64,000 nucleotides of DNA from Thauera sedimentorum (lineage in GTDB: Bacteria > Pseudomonadota > Gammaproteobacteria > Burkholderiales > Rhodocyclaceae). Made by a program: the position numbers and the translations under genes. The stretch spans positions 1 to 64,000 of the forward strand of contig NZ_JACTAH010000003.1 in assembly GCF_014489115.1 (NCBI RefSeq), written 5' to 3'. Shown piece by piece: positions 8,117-17,400 of the stretch (within the stretch, counting starts at the first letter, position 1; every line of letters starts with the position of its first letter). The notes beneath the pieces are model-generated. The model was not told where the DNA came from. It saw nothing but the letters and a program-made list of their open reading frames with translations, and did not search any database.

Positions 8117-9468
8117 CGGCCGCCCTCCTCCAGTCCGTAGGCCATCCTCAACAGGGTGAGCGGATGCGCGCGCTCGGCCCCCAGGTCGGTGCCAGCGTCG
8201 CGGATGCCCTGCTGGATGTGGCGCCCCGCGATCGGGCAGTCCGAGCTGATGTAGGCCGGCTGGGCCTGTGCCATCTGGCGGAACACCGGGCGGCCGATCT
8301 TCATCGACTGCTCGAAGTATTCCGTCTTGACCCCCCAGGTGCCGTCATGGCCGGCGCAACGCTCGACCGTGGTCAGCTGGGTACCGGGCACCAGTTGCAG
8401 CACCTCGCGCGTCTTCTGGCCGACGTTCTGCACCCGGCCATGACAGGGGATGTGGTACGCCACCTTGCCGAGTTCGCGCCTGAAATCGGTCTTCAGCAGG
8501 CCATCGCGATGGCGCAGCATGAAGTACTCGAAGGGGTCGAACATCGCCTCGGCCACGCGCCTTACCGCTTCGTCCTCCGGGAACAGCAGCGGCAGTTCCT
8601 GCTTGAACATCAGCGCGCAGGACGGCACCGGCGCGAGCAGCGCATAGCCTTCGCCGGCCAGGCGATCAAGCAGCGGGATGTTGCGCTCCTTGAGCCGCGC
8701 CACCCCTTCCAGGTCGCCGAGCTCCAGCTTGGGCATGCCGCAGCAGGCCTCCTGCTCCGCCAGCACCGTGGGCAGCTCGTTGTGCGCCAGCACGGCCACC
8801 AGGTCGTGCCCGATCCCGGGCTCGTTGTAGTTGACGTAACAGGTCGCGAAGATGGCCACCTTGCCGGGCGTGCGCTGACCGTCGCGCACCGGCCAGCGTT
8901 CGCCCACCGACGCATGCGGGCGGAAACGGGCCGGGCTGTAGGGCGGCAGCTCGCGCCGCTTGTCCACGCCGAGCACCGACTGCAGCAAGGCACGCGCGGC
9001 GCCGTTGCGATTGGCGAAATTCACCGTCTGCGCCACCACCGGGATGGCGGCCAGCCGGCCCAGCGCGTCGGTGCTGCTGAGGATGCGGTCGCGACGCCGC
9101 ACCTCGCCCTTGCGGAACTTCACCGCCTTCGCGCGCAGCATCAGGTGCGGAAAATCGACGTTCCATTCGTGCGGCGGCACGTAGGGACACTTGGTCATGT
9201 AGCAGACGTCGCACAGATAGCACTGATCCACCACCTTGCCGTAATCGGCGCGCGCCACCCCGTCGACCTCGCCGGTACTGCTCTCGTCGACGAGATCGAA
9301 CAGGGTCGGAAAGGCATTGCACAGATTCACGCAGCGCCGGCACCCATGGCAGATGTCGAAGACGCGCTCGAGTTCGCGGTTGAGCGCGTCCTCGTCGTAG
9401 AAATCCGCCTCCCGCCACGCGACCGGATGGCGCGTCGGCGCCTCCAGGCTGCCTTCTCTCATGCTCAT
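8113..9468 (-). CDS. Fe-S/CCG-domain oxidoreductase subunit (HdrD/GlpC-like)
   Basis: Cytoplasmic iron-sulfur protein of 451 residues resembling GlpC and the heterodisulfide reductase HdrD subunit. Two [4Fe-4S] ferredoxin motifs are present: C40, C43, C46, C50 and C83, C86, C89, C94. The C-terminal half has two cysteine-rich domains: the first has the full CCG signature (EACCGMP), the second has CAGHDG in its place. The ATG at 9468 follows a strong GGAGG site. No flavin or quinone-reducing partner such as GlpA or LldE is adjacent; instead the neighbours are rubrerythrin and the DUF3501 gene. The electron donor and acceptor are unknown. Confidence 0.85.
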   Translation of the reverse strand: MSMREGSLEAPTRHPVAWREADFYDEDALNRELERVFDICHGCRRCVNLCNAFPTLFDLVDESSTGEVDGVARADYGKVVDQCYLCDVCYMTKCPYVPPHEWNVDFPHLMLRAKAVKFRKGEVRRRDRILSSTDALGRLAAIPVVAQTVNFANRNGAARALLQSVLGVDKRRELPPYSPARFRPHASVGERWPVRDGQRTPGKVAIFATCYVNYNEPGIGHDLVAVLAHNELPTVLAEQEACCGMPKLELGDLEGVARLKERNIPLLDRLAGEGYALLAPVPSCALMFKQELPLLFPEDEAVRRVAEAMFDPFEYFMLRHRDGLLKTDFRRELGKVAYHIPCHGRVQNVGQKTREVLQLVPGTQLTTVERCAGHDGTWGVKTEYFEQSMKIGRPVFRQMAQAQPAYISSDCPIAGRHIQQGIRDAGTDLGAERAHPLTLLRMAYGLEEGGR

Positions 9469-9632
9469 CAGGCACCTCCCCCTCCGGTCTCACCCGCACG
9501 GGCAAGGCCGGCTCTCCCTGCATGAACCCTGGAAACCGCAACCGGACCCGACCAAGACGGCCGACAGCCCCTCGCGCCCGGGGGCTGCGCGACGGCGCCC
9601 GCCCCCGCCGGTGCGATACACACGGCAGGCGT

Positions 9633-9662
9633 GCGCCCGCGAGGAGCGGACCTCGCGGGCGC
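9633..9662 (-). repeat. Perfect 12-bp inverted repeat behind rubrerythrin
   Basis: GCGCCCGCGAGG and its exact complement flank a 6-base spacer, starting 8 bases past the rubrerythrin stop. No T-run follows on either strand. It may stabilise the 3' end of the rubrerythrin mRNA or weakly terminate it ahead of the Fe-S protein gene. Confidence 0.6.
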
Positions 9663-9669
9663 CGCCGGC

Positions 9670-10089
9670 TCAGTCCTGCAAGGAATCGAGCGCGCGCTGG
9701 AAGCGGTTGGCGTGCGAGCGCTCGGCCTTGGCGAGCGTCTCGAACCAGTCGGCGATTTCCTCGAAGCCCTCTTCCCGCGCGGTCTTCGCCATGCCCGGGT
9801 ACATATCGCTGTACTCGTGCGTCTCGCCGGCAATGGCTGCACCCAGGTTGGCCCGGGTGCTGCCGATCGGCAGGCCGGTCGCCGGATCGCCGACCGCCTC
9901 GAGGTATTCGAGATGGCCGTGTGCGTGGCCGGTTTCCCCTTCGGCGGTAGAACGGAACACCGCCGACACGTCGTTCTGTCCTTCGACATCGGCCTTGGCG
10001 GCAAAGTAGAGATAGCGGCGGTTCGCCTGGGATTCGCCGGCAAACGCGGCCTTGAGGTTGTCTTCGGTCCTGGAGCCCTTGAGTTGCAT
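9670..10089 (-). CDS. Rubrerythrin family di-iron protein, no rubredoxin domain
   Basis: Ferritin-like di-iron protein of 139 residues, probably a peroxide-reducing or related redox enzyme in the cytoplasm. Ligand motifs are E19 in [11 protein letters not shown]52 and H55 in EGETGHAH, then [11 protein letters not shown] and [10 protein letters not shown] in the second helix pair. The C-terminal rubredoxin domain of classical rubrerythrin is absent, so it needs a separate electron donor. The downstream Fe-S protein is a candidate; that is inference from position only. GGAG lies 8 bases before the ATG at 10089. It is first in the leftward run to coq7, with a 201-base gap behind it. Confidence 0.9.
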   Translation of the reverse strand: MQLKGSRTEDNLKAAFAGESQANRRYLYFAAKADVEGQNDVSAVFRSTAEGETGHAHGHLEYLEAVGDPATGLPIGSTRANLGAAIAGETHEYSDMYPGMAKTAREEGFEEIADWFETLAKAERSHANRFQRALDSLQD

Positions 10090-10233
10090 GTCTCTCTCCT
10101 TCCTTTTTCTGCGCTGCGCACCACACGCCCCGACGCGGGGACGATTCCAGCCTAGGCAAGCCCAGCGGCGCGCAGAAATTGATTCGAGCTATCCATGCCA
10201 TTGGTGGGCGCTATGACCACGCACGCCGAGGGC

Positions 10234-10266
10234 AAAAAAAAGACGGCGTCCAAAGCGGACGCCGTC
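10234..10266 (-). terminator. Rho-independent terminator of rppH
   Basis: On the minus strand a perfect 10-bp stem (GACGGCGTCC with GGACGCCGTC, 5-base loop) is followed by eight T, starting 33 bases past the rppH stop. Confidence 0.92.
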
Positions 10267-10299
10267 GTATCGGCAGAACAGCGAAGTCTTGGCGGCCGC

Positions 10300-10821
10300 T
10301 CAGGACGCCTCGGACGGACGGTAGCCCTGCGGCACCTCGCGCGGCCTGGAGCGGAACAGCACGCGCGACAACTCGGTCAGTGCCTGCTGGTACACCCCAC
10401 GCTTGAACTCGATGACCGCATCGAGCGGCACCCAGTATTCACTCCAGCGCCAGGCATCGAATTCCGGATGGTTGCTGGCGCGCAGACTTACGTCGGTATC
10501 GCGCCCCACCAGGCGCAGCAGGAACCAGATCTGCTTCTGCCCGCGGTAGGTGTTCCGCCATTCCCGCTTGATCCAGTGCTTGGGAACGTCGTAACGCAAC
10601 CAGCCACGCGTGCGGCCGAGGATCTTCACGTGCTCCGGACGCAATCCGACCTCTTCGAACAATTCGCGATACATGGCCTGCTCGGGCGATTCGCCGTGCT
10701 TGATGCCACCTTGCGGGAACTGCCAGGAGTGTTCGCGGATGCGTTTGCCCCAGAATACCTCGTTGCGCGCGTTGACCAGAATGATGCCGACGTTCGGGCG
10801 GTAGCCTTCACGGTCGAGCAT
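10300..10821 (-). CDS. rppH: RNA pyrophosphohydrolase RppH
   Basis: Nudix hydrolase that removes pyrophosphate from the 5' end of triphosphorylated mRNA and so starts RNase E-dependent decay; cytoplasmic, 173 residues. The Nudix box lies at residues 38-60 (GGIKHGE, then RELFEEVGL). The start [12 protein letters not shown] and the GQKQIWFLL segment match RppH closely. The frame is open to 10866, but conservation begins at the ATG at 10821. It is divergent from proS and ends in a strong terminator. Confidence 0.95.
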   Translation of the reverse strand: MLDREGYRPNVGIILVNARNEVFWGKRIREHSWQFPQGGIKHGESPEQAMYRELFEEVGLRPEHVKILGRTRGWLRYDVPKHWIKREWRNTYRGQKQIWFLLRLVGRDTDVSLRASNHPEFDAWRWSEYWVPLDAVIEFKRGVYQQALTELSRVLFRSRPREVPQGYRPSEAS

Positions 10822-10984
10822 GATCAAACCTTCAAAAATTTCATGGACTGTGGCGGATTCTTCCACACTTGCCGTTCCTTGGAAAGCAAGGCCCGCCGCT
10901 TCGTTCCCGCCTCAGCGGCGCATGGCGCGGACGGCTTGCGCTAGAATCGCGGGCTTCGTCCTCCCCTCGTTCGTGGATTCCAGC

Positions 10985-12733
10985 ATGCGCGCCTCCCAGT
11001 TCTTCGTCTCCACCCTCAAGGAAGCCCCGTCCGACGCCGAGATCGTCAGCCACAAGCTGATGCTGCGCGCCGGGCTGATCCGCAAGGTCGCCGCCGGCAT
11101 CTACACCTACATGCCGATGGGCCTGCGGGTAATCCGCAAGGTGGAGAACATCGTGCGCGAGGAGATGGACCGCGCGGGCGCCCTGGAGCTCACCATGCCC
11201 ATGGTGCAGCCGGCCGAGCTGTGGCAGGAGACCGGGCGCTGGGACAAGATGGGCGACGAACTGCTGCGCTTCAAGGACCGCCATGAGCGCGACTTCGCCC
11301 TGCAGCCGACCTCGGAGGAAGTCATCACCGACACCGCGCGCCAGGAGCTGAAGAGCTACCGCCAGCTGCCGAAGAACTTCTACCAGATCCAGACCAAGTT
11401 CCGCGACGAGCGCCGCCCGCGCTTCGGGGTGATGCGCGGGCGCGAGTTCACCATGAAGGACGCCTACTCCTTCGACCGCGACGTGGACGCCGCCGGCCGC
11501 AGCTACGACGCCATGTACGCCGCCTACTGCCGCATCTTCGACCGCATGGGCCTCACCTACCGCGCGGTGGCGGCCGACACCGGCGCCATCGGCGGCGATC
11601 GTTCGCACGAGTTCCAGGTGATCGCCGACACCGGCGAGGACGCCATCGTGTACTGCCCGCAGTCCGACTACGCCGCCAACATCGAACTGGCCGAAGCCCT
11701 GCCCCTGCTCGCCAGCCGTGCCGCCCCCGGCGCCGACCTGGTGAAGACCCCGACCCCGGGCAAGGCCACCTGCGCGGACGTCGCCGCGCTGCTCGGCGTA
11801 CCGCTGGAGACCACGGTGAAGTCCCTGGTGCTGGCCACCGACGATGTGGACGAAGCCGGTCAGCCCGCCGGCGTCACCGTCTGGCTGCTGCTGGTGCGCG
11901 GCGATCATGAACTCAACGAGGTCAAGGCCGGCAAGCTGGAAGGCCTCAAGAACGGCTTCCGCTTCGCCAGCGAGGCCGAGATCCTCGAACACTTCGGCTG
12001 CAAGCCGGGCTACCTGGGGCCGATCGGCCTGTTGAAGCCGGTCAAGGTGGTGGCCGACCGCACGGTGGCCAACATGGCCGACTTCATCTGCGGCGCCAAC
12101 GCCGAGGACTTCCATTACACCGGCGCCAACTGGGGCCGCGACCTGCCGGAACCCGACCTGGTGGCCGACATCCGCAACGTGGTCGCAGGCGACCCCAGCC
12201 CGGACGGCAAGGGCGAACTCGCCATCCAGCGCGGCATCGAGGTGGGCCACGTGTTCTACCTTGGCACCAAGTACTCCAAGGCCATGAACGCGACCTTCCT
12301 CGACGAGGACGGTCGCCCCAAGCCCTTCGAGATGGGCTGCTACGGCATCGGCATCACCCGCATCCCGGGTGCGGCCATCGAGCAGAACCACGACGAGCGC
12401 GGCATCATTTGGCCGGACGCCATCGCCCCCTTCCAGGCAGTGATCTGCCCGGTGGGCTGGGGCCGTTCGGAGGCGGTGCGCGACACCGCCACCGCGCTCT
12501 ACGAGGCGCTGCGCGCCGCCGGCATCGACGCCATCCTGGACGATCGCGACGAACGCCCCGGGGTGATGTTCGCCGACTGGGAGCTGGTCGGCGTGCCGCA
12601 CCGGATCACCATCGGCGACCGCGGGCTGAAGGAAGGCCAGGTGGAATACCAGGGCCGCCGTGACGCCGAAGCAACGAAGCTGGCGGTCGATGGCCTGGCC
12701 GAGGCCGTACTCGCTAGACTCGCCCTGCGCTGA
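10985..12733 (+). CDS. proS: Prolyl-tRNA synthetase (bacterial type with editing insert)
   Basis: Charges tRNA-Pro; class II synthetase of 582 residues, the normal bacterial length. Visible are TSEEVITD in the N-terminal catalytic part, motif 2 around [14 protein letters not shown], an inserted YbaK-like editing domain (about 230-405) that removes mischarged alanine, motif 3 GCYGIGITR, and an anticodon-binding C-terminal domain. The ATG at 10985 begins the conserved MRASQFF start. A TAGAAT sequence at 10942-10947 may be its -10. The lytic transglycosylase gene follows 16 bases after its stop. Confidence 0.97.
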   Translation: MRASQFFVSTLKEAPSDAEIVSHKLMLRAGLIRKVAAGIYTYMPMGLRVIRKVENIVREEMDRAGALELTMPMVQPAELWQETGRWDKMGDELLRFKDRHERDFALQPTSEEVITDTARQELKSYRQLPKNFYQIQTKFRDERRPRFGVMRGREFTMKDAYSFDRDVDAAGRSYDAMYAAYCRIFDRMGLTYRAVAADTGAIGGDRSHEFQVIADTGEDAIVYCPQSDYAANIELAEALPLLASRAAPGADLVKTPTPGKATCADVAALLGVPLETTVKSLVLATDDVDEAGQPAGVTVWLLLVRGDHELNEVKAGKLEGLKNGFRFASEAEILEHFGCKPGYLGPIGLLKPVKVVADRTVANMADFICGANAEDFHYTGANWGRDLPEPDLVADIRNVVAGDPSPDGKGELAIQRGIEVGHVFYLGTKYSKAMNATFLDEDGRPKPFEMGCYGIGITRIPGAAIEQNHDERGIIWPDAIAPFQAVICPVGWGRSEAVRDTATALYEALRAAGIDAILDDRDERPGVMFADWELVGVPHRITIGDRGLKEGQVEYQGRRDAEATKLAVDGLAEAVLARLALR

Positions 12734-12749
12734 AGGTTATAAATCCGGC

Positions 12750-13388
12750 ATGCACGCCGCACGCCGACTGCTTCGCTCTACCCTGGCCGCCGCAGCCCTG
12801 CTCGGGAGCGCGGCCGGCTTTGCCGGCAACCAGCAGTACGAACCCATGGCGGCGAGCGTGCGCGCCGCGCTGCACGCGGCCGTTTCGGACGCCGCCGCGC
12901 CCCGCCTGCTGATCGCCGATCCCGCCGAGCGCGAGCGCTGGCTGGAGACCATGTCGCGCCGGCTGGAAAAGCGCATCCCCGACCGCAACTACCGCATCGA
13001 CCTGCTGACCTCGGTGCACTACGAGGCCACCCGCGCGGGCCTGGACCCGCAACTGGTGCTCGGGCTGATCCAGGTCGAGAGCAACTTCCGCAAGTACGCG
13101 GTGTCCTCGGCCGGCGCGCGCGGCTACATGCAGGTCATGCCGTTCTGGATCGGCGTGATCGGCAGCCCGGACGACAACCTCTTCCACCTGCGTACCAACC
13201 TGCGCTACGGCTGCACCATCCTGCGCCACTACCTGGACATCGAGAAGGGCGACCTCTTTCGCGCGCTGGGCCGCTACAACGGCAGTCTGGGCAAGGCCCA
13301 CTACCCGAACCTGGTGCGCACCGCCTGGGAGCGCGACTGGGCCTGGCCCAAGCAGCAGCTCGCCGCCAATACCACACCCACCAACTGA
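12750..13388 (+). CDS. Exported lytic transglycosylase (SLT domain)
   Basis: Periplasmic enzyme that cleaves the glycan strands of peptidoglycan. It has 212 residues with a signal peptide of about 25 residues (ends near GFAG). The SLT domain has the catalytic glutamate E110 in LIQVESNFRKYA, the GYMQVMPFW motif, and the ALGRYNGS motif near the end. The ATG at 12750 has no Shine-Dalgarno sequence but is preceded at 12738-12743 by TATAAA with TAGACT 17 bases further up, so the mRNA may begin at or next to the start codon. A PilZ protein gene follows 24 bases downstream. Confidence 0.9.
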   Translation: MHAARRLLRSTLAAAALLGSAAGFAGNQQYEPMAASVRAALHAAVSDAAAPRLLIADPAERERWLETMSRRLEKRIPDRNYRIDLLTSVHYEATRAGLDPQLVLGLIQVESNFRKYAVSSAGARGYMQVMPFWIGVIGSPDDNLFHLRTNLRYGCTILRHYLDIEKGDLFRALGRYNGSLGKAHYPNLVRTAWERDWAWPKQQLAANTTPTN

Positions 13389-13412
13389 CGAACGCAAGGC
13401 AGCCCGCCGATC

Positions 13413-13772
13413 ATGGACAACCGCCTGTTCCGCCGCCGCTCCATCGCGATCAACTTCCGCGTGTTCGACGATGCCACCGATACCTTCATCGGCCGCATGG
13501 GCGACCTGAGCCCCGGCGGCTTCATGGTCTATGGCCCCGCCGTGCTCGCCACCGACACCCTGTACCGCCTGCGGGTGGACTACCAGGACGACAAGGGCGC
13601 CCCGCGCAGCGCACGCTTCAAGGCCAAGGCCATGTGGTCCGGCGCCGACGTGAACCCGGAACTGTTCTCCACCGGCTTTCGCATCTACGACCTCGAATCG
13701 CCCACCGCGCGCAAAGCGCTGGAAGACCTGCTGCACCGCTTCACGATCGGCGACGAAGGCGACGACGATTAG
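13413..13772 (+). CDS. PilZ domain protein
   Basis: Single-domain PilZ protein, 119 residues, cytoplasmic. Canonical cyclic-di-GMP binding residues are present: the arginine cluster at residues 7-9 (RRRS) and the DLSPGG motif at 31-36, which matches the D/N-x-S-x-x-G consensus. It probably binds c-di-GMP and passes the signal to an unknown partner. It is 24 bases downstream of the transglycosylase gene on the same strand; a functional link between the two is only suggested by position. A diguanylate cyclase gene is elsewhere in the window (44560-46104). Confidence 0.88.
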   Translation: MDNRLFRRRSIAINFRVFDDATDTFIGRMGDLSPGGFMVYGPAVLATDTLYRLRVDYQDDKGAPRSARFKAKAMWSGADVNPELFSTGFRIYDLESPTARKALEDLLHRFTIGDEGDDD

Positions 13773-13848
13773 TGTGGGAGCGGCCTTGGCCGCGATTGCA
13801 GCGTCGTTTCTCCGCAGGCTGCATCGCGGCCAAGGCCGCTCCTACACC
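13773..13848. repeat. REP-like palindromic element, inverted pair (copy 1)
   Basis: Two inverted copies of a unit with core GGAGCGGCCTTGGCCGCGAT face each other, separated by about 27 bases. Each unit is itself palindromic around GGCC. It sits directly after the PilZ stop, between convergent genes. The same unit recurs at 18128-18232, 31871-31948 and 57341-57420. Confidence 0.85.
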
Positions 13849-13862
13849 GGCAGCCGCGCCGC

Positions 13863-14327
13863 TCAGGCGGGGTCGATCGGCAGCAGGGTGTCGTACTTCA
13901 CCTCGCGCAGCACCACCGCCGTGCGCACATTGGCCACCCCGGGAATGCCGAAGATGTGGCGGTGCAGGAAGGCATCGTAGGCCTTCATGTCCGGCACCAC
14001 GATCTTGAGGATGTAGTCCGCATCCCCGGTGGTGCTGTAGCACTCGATCACCTCCGGGTGTTCCAGCACCGCACGCTCGAATTCATCCACCGTGTTGCCC
14101 GCGTGGCGCAGCAGGGTCACGTGGGCCAGCAGGCATTCCTTCAGACCCAGCGCCTCGCGGTCGAGCAGCACCGTATGGCGGCGGATGATGCCGCTCTTCT
14201 CGATCTCCTTCAGCCGGCGCCAGCACGGCGTGGCCGACAGGCCGATGCGGGTGGCGAGTTCCTGTACCGACAGACGCGCATCGCGCTGCAGTTCGTAAAG
14301 AATGCGACGCACCATGCGGTCGAGCAT
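13863..14327 (-). CDS. Lrp/AsnC family regulator, divergent from iorAB-type gene
   Basis: DNA-binding regulator of 154 residues with an N-terminal helix-turn-helix (about 15-42, LSVQELATRIGLSATPCWRR) and a C-terminal RAM ligand-binding domain (about 65-140, including the TGDADYILKIV segment). Lrp/AsnC proteins usually respond to amino acids. It is transcribed away from the indolepyruvate ferredoxin oxidoreductase gene with a 159-base shared gap, so control of that gene by this protein in response to an aromatic amino acid is likely; that is inference. It ends next to a REP-like element. Confidence 0.9.
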   Translation of the reverse strand: MLDRMVRRILYELQRDARLSVQELATRIGLSATPCWRRLKEIEKSGIIRRHTVLLDREALGLKECLLAHVTLLRHAGNTVDEFERAVLEHPEVIECYSTTGDADYILKIVVPDMKAYDAFLHRHIFGIPGVANVRTAVVLREVKYDTLLPIDPA

Positions 14328-14486
14328 GTTTGTTCTCCAGAATAAACTTGATGTAGGTCAATAATACTCATTGAAGGCGAAATCTGCGCAGAAAGAGAAC
14401 CCTCTCTCCACAATCGGAAACTAAGCTTTCATCACGACAGAGGTGAGCGGCGAACCGACCGCCCCCGACCCCGTGGAGAGACAAAC

Positions 14487-17400
14487 ATGCAGACCACCAC
14501 CCCGGTTGCGGGGCGTGCTGACCTTCGCACGTCCGCGACCCTCGCAGCGACCGGCAACTCGCCCGCGCCCCTACGCGGCGACTACCGCCTCACCGACAAC
14601 CTCGAAGCCTCGCGCGGCACCGTCTTCCTCACCGGCATCCAGGCCCTGGTGCGCCTGCCGCTGATGCAGGCCGCGCTGGATCGCGCGCGCGGGCTCAACA
14701 CCGCCGGCTTCATCAGCGGCTACCGCGGCTCGCCGCTGGGCGGTTACGACCAGGCATTGTGGAAGGCCAAGTCCATGCTCGACCGCGCCGGCGTGCAGTT
14801 CATGCCGGCGATCAACGAGGAGTTGGGCGGCACCGCGGTGCTCGGCAGCCAGCAGGTCGAGTCCGACCCGCAGCGCACGGTCGATGGCGTATTCGCCATC
14901 TGGTACGGCAAGGGGCCGGGGGTGGATCGCGCCGGCGACGCCCTCAAGCACGGCAACGCCTATGGTTCCTCGCCCACCGGCGGCGTGCTGGTGGTGGCCG
15001 GCGACGACCACGGCTGCGTGTCCTCGTCGATGCCGCACCAGAGCGACCTGGCGATGCAGGCCTGGAGCATGCCGGTGCTGCACCCGGGCAACGTCGCCGA
15101 ATACCTCGAATTCGGCCTCTACGGCTGGGCGCTGTCGCGCTTCTCCGGCAACTGGGTGGGCTTCAAGGCGCTGTCCGAAGTGGTCGAGAGCGGCATGACG
15201 GTGGATCTCGACACGGTGCGCACCCACTTTCCGCCGCCGGCCGAATTCGTCGCCCCGGACGGCGGCCTGCACTACCGCTGGCCGGACCTGCCCAGCCTGA
15301 CCATCGAGCAGCGCCTGAGCGCCAAGCTCGACGCGGTGCGCGCCTTCGCGCGGGTGAACAGCCTCGACCGCTGGATCACCCGTCCTGCACAGGCGGATCT
15401 GGGCATCGTCACCGTCGGCAAGGCGCACTACGACTTCCTCGAGGTGCTGCGCCGCCTCGGGCTCACGCTCGCCGACCTGGAAGCCGCCGGCATCCGCATC
15501 TACAAGGTCGGCCTGGTGTTCCCGCTGGAGCCGACCCGCATCGCGCAACTGGTCGAGGGGCTGGCCGAGGTGCTGGTGATCGAGGAGAAGGCCCCGGTGG
15601 TCGAGCGCCAATTGCACGACCTGCTGTTCAACCGCGACACGCGCCCGCGGGTGGTCGGCAAGACGGACGCCGAGGGCCGCCCGCTGCTCTCCGCGCTCGG
15701 CGAGCTGCGCCCCTCGCGCATCATGCCGGTGTTCGCCGAATGGCTGGCGACGCGCAAGCCGGCGCTGGATCGCCGCGAACACGTCATCGACTTCACCGCC
15801 CCGCCCCTGCTCTCCAACATCGCCGACGCGGTGCGCCGCCTGCCCTACTTCTGCTCCGGCTGCCCGCACAACACCTCCACCAAGGTGCCGGAGGGCTCGA
15901 TCGCCCAGGCCGGCATCGGCTGCCACTTCATGGCCTCGTGGATGGACCGTGCCACCACCGGGCTGATCCAGATGGGCGGCGAAGGCGTGGACTGGGCCGC
16001 GCACGGGCGCTTCACCGCGCGCCCCCACGTGTTCCAGAACCTCGGCGACGGCACCTACTTCCATTCCGGCTCGTTGGCCATTCGCCAGGCCATCGCCGCC
16101 CGCGCCAACGTCACCTACAAGATCCTCTACAACGACGCGGTGGCGATGACCGGCGGCCAGCCGGTCGATGGCGTCATCGGCGTCGAGCGCATCGCCCGCC
16201 AGGTCGAGGCCGAAGGCGTGCGCCGGCTCGCGGTGGTCAGTGACGAGCCGGAGAAGTACACCGGCCAGGAGAGCCTGTTCCCGCCCGGCACCACCTTCCA
16301 TCACCGCAGCGAACTCGACGCGGTGCAGCGCACCCTGCGCGAAATCGAAGGCGTGACCTGCCTGATCTACGACCAGACCTGCGCCGCCGAGAAGCGCCGC
16401 CGGCGCAAGAAGGGCGAGTACCCCGACCCCGACCGCCGCATCTTCATCAACGCCGAGGTCTGCGAGGGTTGCGGCGACTGCGGCCAGCAGTCCAACTGCC
16501 TGTCGGTGCTGCCGCTGGAAACCGAGCTCGGGCGCAAGCGCCAGATCGAGCAGTCGTCCTGCAACAAGGACTACTCCTGCGTGCAGGGCTTCTGTCCGAG
16601 CTTCGTGTCGGTGGAAGGCGCCAAGCTGAAAAAGCGCGTCGCCCGCCTCGGGCGCGACAAGCTCGACGAACTCATCGCCCACCTGCCGCAACCCGCCACG
16701 CATCTGGACGAGGCGCCCTACGACATGCTGATCACCGGCGTGGGCGGCACCGGCGTGGTCACCGTGGGCGCGCTGGTGAGCATGGCCGCTCACCTGGACG
16801 GCATGGCCAGCTCGCAGCTCGACTTCATGGGCTTCGCGCAGAAGGGCGGCGCTGTGCTCGCCTTCATCCGTTGGGCCAGGCGGCCGGACCTGCTCAACCA
16901 GGTGCGCATCGACACCCAGCAGGCGGATCTTTTGCTCGCCTGCGACCTGGTGGTCGGCGCCTCGCCGGATGCGCTCGGCACCGTGCGCCGCGGGCGCACC
17001 CGGGTGGTGGCGAGCAGCCACCACAACCCCACCGACAAGTTCGTGCGCGACCCGGAGGCCAGCCTGCACGCCGACGCGCTGATCGACAAGCTGCGCTACG
17101 CGGTGGGCGCGGACGACAACCCGGCCACGCTGGAAACGGTGGATGCCTACGATCTCGCACTGCGCCTGCTGGGCGACTCGATCGGCGCCAACATCCTGCT
17201 GCTCGGCTATGCCTGGCAGCGCGGCCTGGTGCCGGTGTCGCTCGCCGCGCTGGAGCGCGCGATCGAACTCAACGGCGTGGCCATCGACGCCAACCGCATG
17301 GCCTTCCACCTCGGCCGCCTGGCCGCCGAGGAACCGGACACCGTGCTCGCGCTGGCCGAAGAGCCCGCCCCGCGCGCCAAGACCCTGGACGAACTCACCG

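Noticed and set aside
9633..9662. Intrinsic terminator behind rubrerythrin
   Set aside because: The stem is perfect, but there is no T-run on either strand; kept only as an inverted repeat.
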